A stretch of DNA of 64,000 nt from Limnanthes douglasii subsp. nivea (lineage: Eukaryota; Streptophyta; Magnoliopsida; Brassicales; Limnanthaceae). Below the pieces are notes generated by a model. It did no database searches, had not been told where the DNA came from, and worked only from the letters and a program-made list of their open reading frames with translations. Location of the stretch: positions 56,130,742 through 56,194,741 of the forward strand of contig JAUPFV010000005.1 of NCBI GenBank assembly GCA_036936605.1, in the 5' to 3' direction. The position numbers were made by a program, and so were the translations under genes. Below are positions 24,355 through 37,766 of this stretch, piece after piece (the first letter of the stretch is position 1; each line of letters starts with the position of its first letter).

Positions 24355-25143
24355 ATAGTATATGGGAAAATAAAGATTACATTTCATTATGGAAATACAG
24401 TAAAAGATACTCTTCTTAAAGAAACAAAAAACACATGGATTGGGAAGTTTTATACAGGAATTCCAAAAAAGTTGGTTGTGAATTCTTTTCTCAACTCTTT
24501 CAAATTTAATGGCAATTATAGTTGGAATGCTTCGGACTCTAGGCATATCTTCTTTGAATTTGATTTAAAAGAAGATGTTATTAGATTCTGGTCCAGGAAA
24601 GTGTGGAATTTGGAAAATTATGTTATGAGACTTCTTAGATGGACTCCAGATTTTAGCATCAAGAAGGAAAATGCTATTGCTCTAGTTTGGATTTCCATAG
24701 CCAAGTTACCAGAATTTTTCTACAATCGCAAGATTCTTAGTAACGTTGCTTCCTCTCCGGGTACTCTATACAAAATAAACATTCTTAATAGAAACAGAGA
24801 AACTTCAAATGTTGTTCATGCCTTAATTGAACTCGATGTTAGGAAAAATCTTCAAAAACAGATTTGGATTCGGTTTGGAACAAACGAAGGAAGCTGGATT
24901 AACATTCATTACAATAACCTTCCGAATTACTGTGATTTTTGCTTTCATATGGGTCACAATTGTAGGAATCGTAAAAAAAAACAGTCTCAAAACTCTAATC
25001 TGATGTTGGACAACAAAAATAATGAAAACAGAAAAGGGAAAAAGGACATCAATGTAGAAAACAACCAGTTCAAGAACAAGGAAAGAAATGATAAAATAAA
25101 AAATCAGGTTTACAAACCCAGGCTTCAATCGATAGTTTTATAG
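24355..25143 (+). pseudogene. LINE D ORF1, RNA-binding protein
   Basis: Continuous frame with WIGKFYTGIPKKLVV, then DSRHIFFEFDLKED and LENYVMRLLRW (DUF4283-like), then WISIAKLPEFFYNR, then a zinc knuckle CDFCFHMGHNCRNR in which the last expected Cys is Arg (one base change), and a Lys/Asn-rich basic tail. An ATG at 24190 opens the likely N-terminus (EEEDYPELR) but a frameshift near 24310-24345 separates it. The product would coat element RNA. Confidence 0.7.
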
Positions 25144-25536
25144 CAAAAGCATGTCACCCAACCTCAACAAAGCGAAATCTAAAACACAAAAGATTTTTTT
25201 GATCATAAAAATCAAAATGTCAACAACAGAGATTTATACACTCCTGAAGACTCAGAAATCATTGGAGCTTTGCACATGCTGGATCAAGGCTTCTCGCAGT
25301 TAGAATCAATTGATCAAGAAAATCAAAGCACTGGAAAGAACACCCCTCTCCAATATAACATTTGAATAACACCTGTAACTCATGTTGGTAAAATTGTTGT
25401 TTCTCATCATCCTGACTTTAACATTCTCTTGAAAAGCAAGCTAAAATTAGCAAGAAAATTTAAAAAACCTAACAAAATTGTAATCAAATCTCCGAATTTC
25501 TCAGAGCTCAACAAAAAATATAAGTCTTTCTCTGTA

Positions 25537-28500
25537 ATGATAAGGATCATTAACTGGAATCTTTGTGGGATTCAAAACAATGAAACAGTTAATAGACTGA
25601 AAAATATTATCAAAAATGAAAATGTTAAAAGGCTTGTTATTCAGGAACCAATGGTTAAAGAGGATAAGAGAACTGAGATTATTTTTAAGCTGGGTTTCCA
25701 CAATTCAGTTTCTAATTGCACTTATAAGATTTGGCTAATTTGGGATGATGATCTTAAGATTGATGTTCTTATCAATCATGAACAGCTCTTGCATTGTGAA
25801 GTTACTGATGTTAATTCTAATAACAACTTCTTACTAACTGTAATTTACGTAAAGTGTCAAAGGTTGTATAGGCAGGTTTTATGGGACCAGTTAAAGATGA
25901 TTTCTACTACTAAAAAAGCTTGGATTATAGTTGGAGACTTTAATGTGATAGCCTCATCTGAAGAACAAATTGGATGCTCATATCTTTGTCAAAACAACAT
26001 AGAATATTTTAATGATATGATTGTTACCTGTAACCTGGAAGACGCTGGCTTCATTGGATCCAAATTCACCTGGCATAAATCAAACAAATGGAAGAGGTTA
26101 GATCGAGCATTGATAAACAGCAAATGGGCAGAAAGTTTCAATGTCACTCAGGTAATTCACATGGTCAGAACATTTACTGACCACGCCCCTCTTCTCATCA
26201 CAGCTAACTCTAATTACATTACTTCTACTAACAAGAAGAAATTCTTTAAGTTCATGAACATGCGAGCAAATGATGAGAATGTTTTTAAGTATTATAGAAA
26301 CCAACTGGAATCTAAAGATTTCTGGGTAGCCAAATCATATTTTCTGGTCTAAGATGAGAAGACTCAAAAGTTCTCTTAAAGAGTGGAATATTAATCACTA
26401 TGGCAACATATTCGATAAAGTGAAAGATTGTGAATCTGAGGTGAAGAATCAGGAAGAAAATCATTTCATCACCAACAAATCTCTCACCAAAGCAGATCTT
26501 AACAAAGCAAACAACCTTTACATTAAAGCTTTAAGAAATGAAGAAGCATTTTGGAAGCAAAACTTTTATAACAGTTGGATTAAAAAGGGTGATATGAATT
26601 CAAAAACTTTCCAGGACTATGTTTCCAGAAAGAGAAGAAAAAACATGATCAAATGAATCAAGCAAACAACAATTGGATTCTGGACCATGACAGGATTGGA
26701 GAATCTGCTATCAACTTTTTTAAAAACATTCTAAAAACTGAGCCTTACACAAGCAAAGAAGAGGAATTAAAGCTTTTGAATGATGAGATTCTCTCAACCA
26801 TTCCTAGCATTTTCACTCATGAAGATAATCAAATGCTTCTTCAAGAAACTGATGAAAAGGAAATTTGGCAGGTGATCAACAACTCGAGTCCTGCAAGTGT
26901 TGCAGGGCTTGATGGGTATAATATTCTATTTTATAAATTATGCTGGCATATAATCAAGGTTGATTTGTGTAATGCAATCAATGCTTACATAAAGGGTTCC
27001 TATATTCCTAATGGCATCTTTGTCACAGACAAAGTTATGATAAATGCTAGTATTTCTTCATGTCTAAGCTAAAGAATACTAGGCTGGCTGAAATTATGCC
27101 TAACATTATCTCCATTTACCAAGCAACTTTTTTAAAATGAAGATTTATCAACAAAAAACTGGTTACATTGTTATTCAGCTGGACATGTCGAAAGCTTTCA
27201 ACAAAATGTCCCACTCTTTTATAACAATTGTCTTATATTTATTTGGTTTCTCAAAATATTGTGTATCTTTAATCAACAAGTTAATCTCTAATTTAAATAT
27301 CTCTATGTTGATAAATGGAGAAGTGTTATGATATTATAATCTTAAAAGATGGTTGAGGAAGGGGGATCCCATTTCCCCAAGCCTCTTTATCATTGGACAG
27401 GAAGTTCTAACTAGAGGATTTTATAAGCTAATCAACTCTAACCCAAAAATGAAGTTCACTACTAGAACAGATTACTTGATTCCTTTTTTGGTCTTTGCGG
27501 ATGATATTCTTGTGTTTACTAACAGCTTAAATTCTTCTGTTGATTTGCTGAGTAAGTTCATTGATAGATACCAAGAAATCTTTGGTCAGGCCATTAACAA
27601 GCAGAAGACTAAGATTCTTACTTCTAACAAGCTTCATCACTCCAGAATTCAAAAACTTGAATCACAAACAGGCTACTCTACTGATCTTCTGCTGCAAATT
27701 ACGTGGGTGTTATTCTAAGAAATACCAATTTTTCAAAAAACTACTATGGTATTATTGACAAGGTTAATGATAAAATCCAGGCATGAAACAGCAAGCACCT
27801 TTCTTTTGGAGGAAAAATTACGCTCGTCTCCTCTGTCCTTATGTCCATTCCCTGTTTATGGATGCAGAACTCAACTATTCTTTCTTGTATAATCAAAAGC
27901 CTTGAGTTAATATTCAACAGATTTCTCTGGAGATCTAACTATAATAACAAAAGTATCCACTGGTCAAATTGGTCTAAGCTCTGCAAACCTTACGACGAAT
28001 GTGGTTTGAATATCAGGAATTTATCTGAATCCATCTCACTTTTTCTCATAAGTTATGGTTCACATTTAGAAAAAATCAATCATTATGGGCTCATATTATG
28101 CATAACATTTATAGTAAGTAAAAACATCCTTTATTGACTAATGTTAACATAAAATCCTCTTCTACTTGGAAAAGATTGGCAGGAGTAAAAGATTTGGCTG
28201 AAAACAACATAAGATGGCTTCTGGGGAAGGGTAATATGGATTTTTGGCGGGAAAATTGACACAACTTTCCTCCAATTCTTAAAAACAGATCTACTGATGA
28301 CAACAAGTGGTTTTTAGAAGTAAAGGTTAACACATTCTGGTCCAATGGCAATTGAGAAATAGGCCTGATGAGCAATTTTTTGCCAAAATATAGAATCAAC
28401 ATCATCCAATAATTTAGTGTGGACATCAACAAAGAAGATAGAATGTTTTAGACCCTTTATAACGATAACAATTTCAACACAATGATTACGTGGAATAATG

Positions 28501-29499
28501 TCAGGGAAAAATTCAACAAATTTGGGCTCTACAAGAAAGTCTGGAACCAGATAACTCCGAGGAAGTATTCTTTTCATTTATGGAAATTGATTAAGAATTA
28601 TATTTCTACTGATACAAATTTACCGAAAATGAATATCAGTCTGGCATCTAAATGCCAGTTTTGTGCTAGTATTGAAGGAAAACATCATCTATTTGTCAAT
28701 TGCTCTTATTGTTGAGAAATCTGGAAATATTAGAGTGCCCTTTTTAACATTCAAATCGAAAAATACATGGTTTTCACTCATATCATTAGAAATTGGTTCT
28801 GGTTTTCGAACCAAAATTTTATATCACTCGTGTCATCCCAGCTCTTATATGCTATATGATCTGGAAAAATTAAAATAGTTCCCAATTAATGGAACTTTTG
28901 ACTCTGTTAACACTACCATCTATAAAATTAACAGAGTCATATTTGGTTTAGATATATCCAATAAGATTAAAATAAATCACTAGAAAAATGCTTTGATTAC
29001 AGATAAAATTATCGGTTGTATCTCTTCTCAACACAAATCCAAACCAACTTACCTGAAACGGCTTTCTCCAGAACAAGAAAGGCTCAAGATGAATGCGGAT
29101 GCTTCATGTTCCAGGACTGGTGAAGCTAGTGGTGGGATTATATTTTGAAATTCCAAAGGAGAAATCATCCACTGTTTTGGCAATACTTATGGTAAACTAT
29201 CTCTGATGTTAGCTGAAGCAAGAGCTTTAATGGAGGGGCTGCTTATCTGCAATAAAAACAGATGGTTCAACATCGATATCGAATATGACTGTCTTTTTTT
29301 AATCGATACTCTATTGAATGGAAATTCTCCCTGGTACCTCTGCCCGCTTGTCAATATTTGCAGAAATCTCATTTCTTCAACCATGAGAATCAAACATATT
29401 TCTCGAATTCAGAAACAAGCAGCAGATTTTGCTAAATGGTATATGAATCCTTCAAACAAGACTGAATATCCTTGTGATAAAGATCTTACTCAACTCTAG
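25537..29499 (+). pseudogene. LINE D ORF2, endonuclease-RT-RNase H
   Basis: Starts at MIRIINWNLCGIQNN. Endonuclease motifs: VIQEPMV, YVKCQRLYRQ, IVGDFNVI, FTWHKSN, RLDRALINSKWAE and FTDHAPL (to 26220). RT in several frames: PASVAGLDGYNILFYK (26890-26940), IQLDMSKAFNKM (27175-27210), LRKGDPISPSLFI (27350-27390) and catalytic FADDILVF (27495-27520). C-terminal RNase H: MNADASCSRTGEASGG (29091 on), LAEARALMEGL and the end motif QKQAADFAKW (29411-29440). Lesions include stops near 26352 and 26656, a break at 27718 and more toward 28880. The catalytic residues remain but the protein cannot be made as one chain. Confidence 0.85.
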
Positions 29500-29896
29500 A
29501 CCATCATTTTTCTTGAAAGCCTTGGTTTGAGTTACATAAATCCTAACTAGTTCAATTGATTCCTTTTTTGGGTGTTGTTCGTCGTTATTTTGGCCCTATG
29601 TAGATGATTTCTCTTCTGCTTCATCTACCAAATGGATTCCTGGATCTCGGAATTAAAAATGTATTCAAAATGATCTCTTAATTTTTCCAAATTAGGATGT
29701 TGAATTGAAGACCATATGAAGATGAAGGTTTCTCTCTAATGACGGTTATCCCAATTTGTTTTTCATTGTAAAAGTGCTTTCTTTGAATTTCGGTTTCAGA
29801 TTTCTGTAACTTGTGAACAATTTAGACCCACTTCCTTTAAGTGGGCCCTCAATTAAATAAAAGTTTGTCTTTGCTTAAAAAAATTAGTTTTATAAT

Positions 29897-30192
29897 AGAT
29901 GTTTTATTCATACTAGAAAACATAAAAAAGAACTATATAATTAAATTTTATTTTACTTTTATTCAAAATATATCAAATATTGAAACATAATCAATAATTA
30001 TTGATGGATAAAATATAAACTTTTATACATAAGAGTTAATAAATATATTTTTTAAATATAAATTAATCACAAATTATATGAAAATTTTAACGTTTTTGTT
30101 TTTTAAATTTTGATTAAATTATAAATTTATTCTTCTTTTCTCTTTTTCTTCTAATTTATTTCAACTCTACGGTAATATTTTAGCATTAATTT
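29897..30192. other. AT-rich spacer between LINEs D and E
   Basis: Very AT-rich, no ORF or repeat recognised. Confidence 0.6.
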
Positions 30193-30621
30193 AACTAGTT
30201 CTATTTTCTCGAGCTCCAAGAATCGATATCCCTGTTCTTGATCATCAAGATCCTTTTTTGAGTTGTTCTTCTGAGTTCCTCTTCTCTGTTTGTTGTGGTT
30301 TTGGAGTAGTCTTGGATCATCCATATTGATCTTTTATCTGCGTTGTGGTCTGCTCGTTCTTGACTTAATTGTTACTGGTTTTGGGTTGTCTCTGATCTTC
30401 CCTTTTGTTCGTGCCTTTTGTGGGTTGTTCTTCTGAGTTCCTCTTCTCTGTTTGTTTTGGTCTTGGGTAGCCTTTATTCATCTCTGTTGATCTTTGGGTC
30501 TGAGATTTGTACTCTCACTGGTTTTGGGTTGTTTCTAATCATCAGTCGTGATCAACACTCAAAGAAGGAAACTGTTTGTATCCCTCGTTTCCTTCTTTGA
30601 GTGCTTTTGGTTTGATGCCTC

Positions 30622-31906
30622 ATGGATAAGCAAAATATTTCTCAATGTGATAATAGCCTGCAAGATGAAAGTAACTCATCAGGAAAAAAAAGTATGTTGA
30701 TCTTTTCAAGAAGAACATTACTGAAATGAATGGTTTTGGGCCCGATTCTATAAGTTACAAGAATGACCACATTTTATTACAGTTTCCTAAAGAAGTAAAA
30801 GACAATTTGATGAAATCTTCTAAGTTTACCCTGGTTGGAAAGTTCTCTGAAGGAATACCAAAAAATCATTTATTGGACAATTTCGTTGTTGAGAGAAAGT
30901 TTAAAGGTAACGTAAGTCTCTCTACTAGAGACCCTCACCACATTCTGTTTGAATTCGATTTGAAGGAGGACTTATGAAACCTATGGAATAAAACTGCCTG
31001 GACCATTGGCAACACTATAATGAGAGTGTTAAAGTGGTGCCCAGATTTAATCCGAAAATTGAAAGCCCTATAACCCATATATGCATAAGAATCTCCAAGA
31101 TTCTTGAATATATATACAATCAATCAATAATTGAAAATATGTTCAAGACTATTGGAAATCCTATAAAAACTTGGATTCCTAATCAGAATAGGGCTTTGTT
31201 CAATGTTGTTTATGGTTGGATTGAATTGGATGTTACTAGCAGGCTGCAAAATCAGACGTGGATAGGGTTTGGTCCTAATGATGGCTGCTGGGTGGAGATT
31301 GCTTACAGAAGTATAACACACTATTTCAATTTTTGTAATCATATTGGTCACAATGAGGATAACTGCAAAAAGAAATCAAATAAACAGCAACAAAAAGACT
31401 TAATTGTTATTGAAACTCAAGCTAGTGGAAGAACTGCTAGCAAAGATAAGGTGGAAACCCCTCAACCTGAAATACAAATCAATGAGAACAAAATCAAAGT
31501 ATTACCCCAAGATTTATCAATTAGTCACCAGAAGAAAAAACTTAAATGTATAATATGATCCCTACAAGACAATGAGACTCAAAGCCACACAAGAGTTGCT
31601 TTACAAATGGAGAATTATAGTGAAGACATTATTGAAGCTATAAAGGACCTTGAGGGTGAAAGTAACCAGGTTTCCCCAGACCATTCTAAGTCTAAATCAG
31701 GTTATAATACACCTAATCAAAACAACATATGTAGTTTTCCAGAAACACCTATGTTAAAGACTATAGACACAAGCAAAAGCTTTCAAAGAATCCTGAATCA
31801 GAAACTTAAAGATGCTAGAATAAAAAAGAAGAAGACTTCTAAGGCTACCAAGTCTTTATTATTTGTGAAGACCAAAATTTCATCAAGCAAAGATTCTAAT
31901 GATTAA
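30622..31906 (+). pseudogene. LINE E ORF1, RNA-binding protein
   Basis: Likely start MDKQNISQCDN at 30622. Then, in a second frame, LVGKFSEGIPKNHLLD and DPHHILFEFDLKEDL (to 30977), and in a third frame GNPIKTWIPNQNRALF, WIGFGPNDGCWVEIAY and the knuckle NFCNHIGHNEDNCKKK. The first knuckle Cys is Phe, a single base change. A stop at 31558 is followed in the same frame by an acidic then basic tail (31607-31906). The last codons overlap the ORF2 start by 8 bp (ATGATTAA). Confidence 0.7.
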
Positions 31907-34900
31907 TGTTCTGTCTTGGAACATCAGGGGAATAGGCAATAAGTCTTCTCAAAGAAGACTTAAGTCTATTGTCAGGAGTCACAACATTAAGCTTCTTTTT
32001 ATTCAAGAGCCTTTTATTCTTGCTAATAAACTTGATGTTATAGCTTCTTTCTTAAAATTTAGTAAAGTTTATGCTAACTCCTCTAATAAGTTGTGGATTT
32101 TCTGGCAGGATGATATTCATGTCAGCATAAAGATTGATCATACTCAATTAGTGCATACTGAAGTCCTAATTACTAATCATAGCAAGCTGATCTATATTAC
32201 CTCTGTGTATGCTAAGTGCCAGAGGAGTAACAGACTTGACCTTTGGAATGTTTTGAAGAACATCTCTACTGATGTGAAGGACTGGATGGTCCTTGGGGAC
32301 TTCAACACTTCTAGATCATTCACTGATCTGGTCAACCGCAATAGCTACTGTCAGCAAAGTGTAGAAGATTTTAATGATATGATTAGTTAATGCAAGCTTG
32401 AGGAAACAAACTTTACTGGCACCAAATTTATTTGGATGAAGAATCTCAAAGGCAAGAGATTGGACTCGGTTCTGGTCAATCAGGATTGGGCTAACAACTT
32501 CAACACCACTGATGTGAACCACATGGCGCGTACTTGTTCTGATCACTACCCCTTAAAAGTCTGCATTAATAACAAGAATCGAATGATTAGTAGTAATTTT
32601 AAGCTCTTCAATATGTGGACTAAGGACCCTAGCTTTATCAAGACTGTTGAAGATAGCTGGCATAGAAACATGTCTGGTAGCCCTTTTAACATCTTGTGGA
32701 ATAAATTAAAAAGGCTTAAAAGGGATTTAAAGGTCTGGAATAGGGATACCTTTGGCCACATATTTAAAAAAGTCAGCGATACTGAGGCTAAGGTTGTCCA
32801 TTATGAAGAGAATTTTCTTTCTAGCAAAAGCATTGAAGACAAGATCTGCCCCTCAAAAGCCCTTGCTGACAAACTCCTTGCACTATCTATGGAGGAAAGC
32901 TTATGGCAGCATAAAACCTATTCTGTATGGATTAAAGACAGGGACATAAATATTAGCATTTATCATAACTTTGTTAAAATGAAAAGAAGGCAAAACAGAA
33001 TAGCTAATATCAAGATCAATAACGAGTGGACTAATGATGAAGACCTTATGGATGCATCAGTGGAAAAATACTTCAAAGATATGTTTTCTTCAACCATTTC
33101 CACTAAATCTAATGGTAATCAAATCATTAATATCCTCAAGCACATTCCTAGCATCATTACTGATTCAGATAATGATTTTTTGTTATCTGAGCCCATTGAG
33201 AATGAAATTCTTCATGCTATTAAGTGTTTGAAGCCATCAAGTGCTGCTGGCATTGATGGCTTCAACACTTGTTTCCTAACTACTTGTTGGATGATTATCA
33301 AACATGATCTCTGTAAAGCTCTGATTGATTTTTTAAAATGAGAGCCTATTCCTAAAGGGATTGAAGTTACCGACATCTGCTTAATCCCGAAAATTGAGAA
33401 CCCTAGCCATTAAAATCACTGTAGACCTATTTCTCTTTGCACTATTCTTAATAGACTGATGTCTAAGCTAATTAACAACAGAATAGATATTCTTTTACCT
33501 AATCTTATTTCAGAAGTGCAAGGAGCTTACGTGAAGGGCAGATTCATCCACGAAAAAATCATGATAGCTAAGGAGCTTCTCCATGACCTGAAAAGGAAAA
33601 CCAAAAGTAGCAATGTTATAATCAAAGTTGATATGTCGAAAGCTTTCGAAAACCTATCTCGTGATTTTATCTTTAAAATTCTCGCTAGTTTTGGTTTTAA
33701 CCATCAGTTTATTAAGCTTATTAGTAATAGCATTACCTATGTCTATGCTACTATTCTGATTAATGGTAGATCAGTTGGTTTCTTTAAAACCAGCAAGGGA
33801 ATCAGACAAGGAGACCCTTTATCTCCTAGTCTGTTCATCCTTGTTGAGGAAGCTTAATTAGGGGTTTGGCTAACCTTTATAAAACTGATAAAACTATCAA
33901 GTTTAAGGGTAGAAGCAAAATTGATATTCCATATTTTTCCTTCGCTGATGACTTATTAGTTTTTTTCTAATGACCTAACCACTTCTATGGATTCAATTGG
34001 TCATTTATTGTAGATTTATCAAAATTCTTCTGGTCAAGTTATTAACAGAGATAAGACTCCGTTAATAGCTGCTAGCAACATCAATCAAAACAGGCTTAAG
34101 AACCTTCAAATTATCACTAATTTCAGTATTGAAAATCTTCCTACTACTTACCTAGGTGTCACCCTGAGGTCCAACAACAGAATCAACAATTTCTTTCCTC
34201 TGATTGACAAGATTAACAGCAAGATTCTGGCTTGGGAGGGCAAGATACTTTCCTATGCAGGGAGGCTGACCCTCATCAAGAGTGTCCTGCTTTCCACTCC
34301 TATATATTGGAGTCACAGTTGCAAGTTGCCTTCTTCTATTATCTGCAAAATCGAGAAAATCTTTAATAAATTTTTATGGGGCTCTACTAATGAGAAGCAC
34401 AATATTCATTGGTTTTCTTGGAGTTTTATTTGTAAAAGTTATAAAGAGGGCGGAGTTAATGTTCACAGTCTGGTTGACTATCAGAAAGTCTACTCCATGA
34501 AGCTTTAGTATGTTTTCAGAAGTAAGATTTCCCTCTCGTCTAGGATGACTCACAATATCTACTATGAGAATTATCATCCCTCTCAAATTATGGGTAATGA
34601 GAAGGGATCCTTAAGCTGGAATAGAACAAAAGAGGTCAAAAAAGAAGCTGAAGAGTATATTACCTGGGTTCTTGGCAAATGAGATGTACACATTTGGATG
34701 GACAACTGGTTTGGAGAACCTCCCATCATTAGGTTTGAGGATAAATCTGACAACAAATGGTTTAAAGGAGAAAAAGTTAGTTCTCTGTGGATAAATAACA
34801 TTTGGGACCTCAATACGATAAGTTCTCTAATTCCTAGTTATAGTATCAACCTTATTAAAAACTTGAAAATTGATGTCAACAAAGAGGATAAAATTCATTG

Positions 34901-35997
34901 GAGGCTTCCAAATTCTGGTTCTTTTGATATTAAAGACACCCTAAACAAAATTACTCAAAACTATCCTACTTCTTCTATTTTTTTATCAAACTTGGAATCA
35001 AGTCACTCCTTCTAAATGCTCTGTTTTACATTGGAGGCTTCTCAAAAACTTTATTTCAACAGAAGTCACGATGCAAAAGAGACATTTAGAATTAGCTTCC
35101 AAATGTCTGTTTTCTAATAATGTTGAAAGTACTAAGCATGTATTTGTTTCTTGTGAGCATGTTTGGAAGATTTGGATATAATTTGCTAATCTATTCAATA
35201 TCAGGATTTACAGGTATGTAACTCATATCCATATGGACAGAAGTTGGTCATGGTCCTCTCTTTCGAACGTTCATATGAAGACCATCCTGCCATCCATTAT
35301 TAATTGGGTCATTTGGAAAGCTAGGAACATGGTCAAGTTCAAGGATTCAACTACTTCTGTTAAGTCTTCTATTCAGCATATCAAGCATATCATTTCTGCT
35401 CTAGACTACTCTAGCATAATCAAATTCAAGCACTGGAAAAATTGTGAATCTACTACTCATGAATTAGGTTGTTTTATTCACAGAGAAAACAAGAATAGAA
35501 TCAAGTACCTTTGTTGGGCTCCTCCTTCTCAGGGGAGACTGAAGCTTAACTCTGATGCGTGCTGTGCTTAGTCAGGATAAACCAGTGGCGCCATCATCAT
35601 CAGAGATCATCTTGGCAACATCATTCTGGGCTATGGGAACACCTATGGCAAGCAGTCCCCAATCCAGGCAGAAGCTTGAGCTCTGCTAGATGGCCTGACC
35701 ATTTGTAAAATAAAAGGGCTTTCTAACAATAATATAGAAAGCGACTCTAAAATCTTAATTTCTTTACTGTCTTCTGGAAAATCGAATGTGCCCATTGAGG
35801 AAATGCTTTCTCGAATTCAGGGCCTTCTCTACTTCTCAATGTCTCTTCGTCACGCATTTAGAGAGCAGAACCTTGCAGCCGATTGGCTTGCAAGGTGGAC
35901 TCTCAAATGCAAGATGAAGATTCATTACGATAACTTTATCCTCCCCCCTCCCAATCCTTTACTTGCTATTCTGGTTCTCGGTAGCTTGACTAACTAG
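31899..35997 (+). pseudogene. LINE E ORF2, endonuclease-RT-RNase H
   Basis: Starts MINVLSWNIRGIGN. One frame runs from 31899 to 33857, broken by stops at 32388, 33339 and about 33411. Endonuclease: LFIQEPFI, YAKCQRSNRLDLW, VLGDFNTS, KRLDSVLVNQDWA, CSDHYPLK (to 32560). RT: PSSAAGIDGFNT, CRPISLCTILNRLMSK, IKVDMSKAFENL and IRQGDPLSPSLFI (33805-33840). After a frameshift at 33857 comes catalytic FADDLLVF (about 33940-33965), thumb YAGRLTLIKSVLLSTPIYW, zf-RVT remnants near 35090-35170, and an RNase H (about 35530-35920) with NSDACC, IIIRDHLGN, ESDSKI and REQNLAADWLARW. Inactive, but all active-site boxes can be read. Confidence 0.85.
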
Positions 35998-36501
35998 TAG
36001 TTAGTGATCTAAACCTAATTTCTTTTATTCGTAGATTGTTGAGTCTTCCTAATTTTGTTTCGTCTTCGAAGATTGTTCTTCAGCGAGTCCTTAGTCGGAA
36101 TGTTTGCTGAGATTCTTTTGTTGTTTCTTCCGAATACCTTCAATCACTAATGATCTTAGCTTTCTATTCTTCTTCTTCGTTCTTGCTATCGTTGATCGCT
36201 TATTTCGTTCGAAGATTGAATTGGAAGTCTCTGATTGAAGCCCTATTTAATCGCTCTCGAAGCTTCTGGCTCTAAGCTTTTTGCTAGCCCGTTCTGTTTG
36301 ATTGCATCGATGATTGCTTCGTCTAGATTGGAAGAAGCAGTACTCTATCTCTTCTCAATGTTAAATTGTATCTGATTTCTATGTTGCTCTGTAATCCCTG
36401 ATTCGACAAACTTTTGAATTTAAGGTTCACTGTATTCTTTTCTTAAATTATTTAATAATAGTGTTGACTGATTTTTAAAAAAAAATTAGTTTTATTTCCT
36501 C

Positions 36502-37761
36502 ATGTATAATTCCGATTGAGTCTAAAATCGTGGATGGCACTTGTAGCTACTTTCGCCTGTTTATCGATTTTAAAATTTAAAAGCTATTTAATAAATTTGA
36601 CTAATATAAATTCATACTTTTAGCATATTAAATCAAATTATTTTAATATTTTCATTGTCTTCCAAATATTATATTTGGATACAATAGTTGGAAACTATTT
36701 TTTTTTAATTGTAAGTCAAATATGATTATAATAATTATAAATTATTTAAACTCTCAATATTATTATTTTTTCTTTCGAAAAGAAAAATACACGAGTGATG
36801 ACATAAATATTAAATTAGTAAACAAAAACAAGATAAAATGAACATTAGTTAATATGGCTAGTTTTTATCTAGAAACTTGCTTTTTCTTCGTAAAAAAACT
36901 TCTTTATTTCTTTTTAAAATCAACACTGATTTTCACTTCAAACTTAATACAACTCTCATCACAAACATTTATGTTTATTAATGAGGCGGAATCGCACAAA
37001 CAATTTTAACAGCTAAAGATTATAGTCACAAATCGGGCACTGAGACTACTGGTCCTATGTTGGTGAACACCGATATGACATCGCGGCTGGAATCCATGGT
37101 GTTCATTCGCTGTCGGTAAATCTAAGGGACCTCTCCCCTTTATATTCTATATTACTCTTTAGAGTGACTAAATGATGAAAAAAGAATATCAACTCTATTA
37201 AATATATATTGCTACACATGAATTATCATTTTCTATGGCCCGTTAGTGAACCTCATTTTTACTAGCAACAATGCATTGCTTCTCTTGTTTTTACTGTAAC
37301 TAGTCGATGCGAGCCCCATTTTTACTAGCAACAATGCATTGCTTCTCTTGTTTTTACTGTAGCTAGTCGATGCGATGGTAAACTGCACGACTGCCACTCC
37401 ATTAAAGGAGGTAGCATTAAACGATACATTAATGATTGAACTATAACTCCTCAGTTCTCACTCTTGATTATCGTTAGTTACTGATGATTCTGGACTAACT
37501 AACAGTCCGCATTTCCGTTAGGAAGTTAAACCCTTTAATAAAAAAAACTGGGTTCCTAAAAACTACTGGTTTAAGTTGTTTAAAGTAGCTAATAATGTAT
37601 CTAAGCATCCTACACGAATATATCTGGTTATCATTTCGATTCCATGAAGAACTATATAAAAAGATCATGTTTTTTCATGATCAATTTTATACTATGTTCT
37701 CCTTATTTAGCGAGCGAAATGCAGCTGCAACTCCGTGGAACGCAACATTTTTGTCTCTATT
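36502..37761. other. flank without gene
   Basis: AT-rich from 36502 to about 36990, then a more mixed stretch. No protein domain is seen. A 68-codon frame at 37595-37801 runs into the Copia LTR and is chance. A 63-bp tandem duplication is listed separately. Confidence 0.5.
37254..37376. repeat. 63-bp tandem duplication
   Basis: The unit beginning CATTTTTACTAGCAACAATG occurs at 37254 and 37317 with one internal difference (GTAACTAG against GTAGCTAG). Two copies only. Confidence 0.9.
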
Positions 37762-37766
37762 AACCC

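Larger units (their letters stand above)
24119..29882 (+). mobile_element. LINE D, full-length RNase H-type LINE
   Basis: Flanked by perfect 14-bp duplications ATTAGTTTTATAAT (24105-24118 and 29883-29896), with a short A run at the 3' end. The body of about 5.76 kb holds ORF1, then ORF2 with endonuclease, RT, a weak zf-RVT region and a C-terminal RNase H. The perfect duplication suggests it is younger than E, but both ORFs have several stops and frameshifts. Confidence 0.9.
30211..36483 (+). mobile_element. LINE E, full-length RNase H-type LINE
   Basis: Flanked by an 18-bp duplication, AACTAGTTCTATTTTCTC (30193-30210) and AATTAGTTTTATTTCCTC (36484-36501), with three differences, so older than D. 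The 6.27-kb body holds a CT/GT-rich 5' region with a repeated TTGTTCTTCTGAGTTCCTC segment (30261 and 30425), ORF1, ORF2 and a 3' untranslated region ending in A. It is the best preserved ORF2 of the RNase H LINEs here. Confidence 0.9.
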
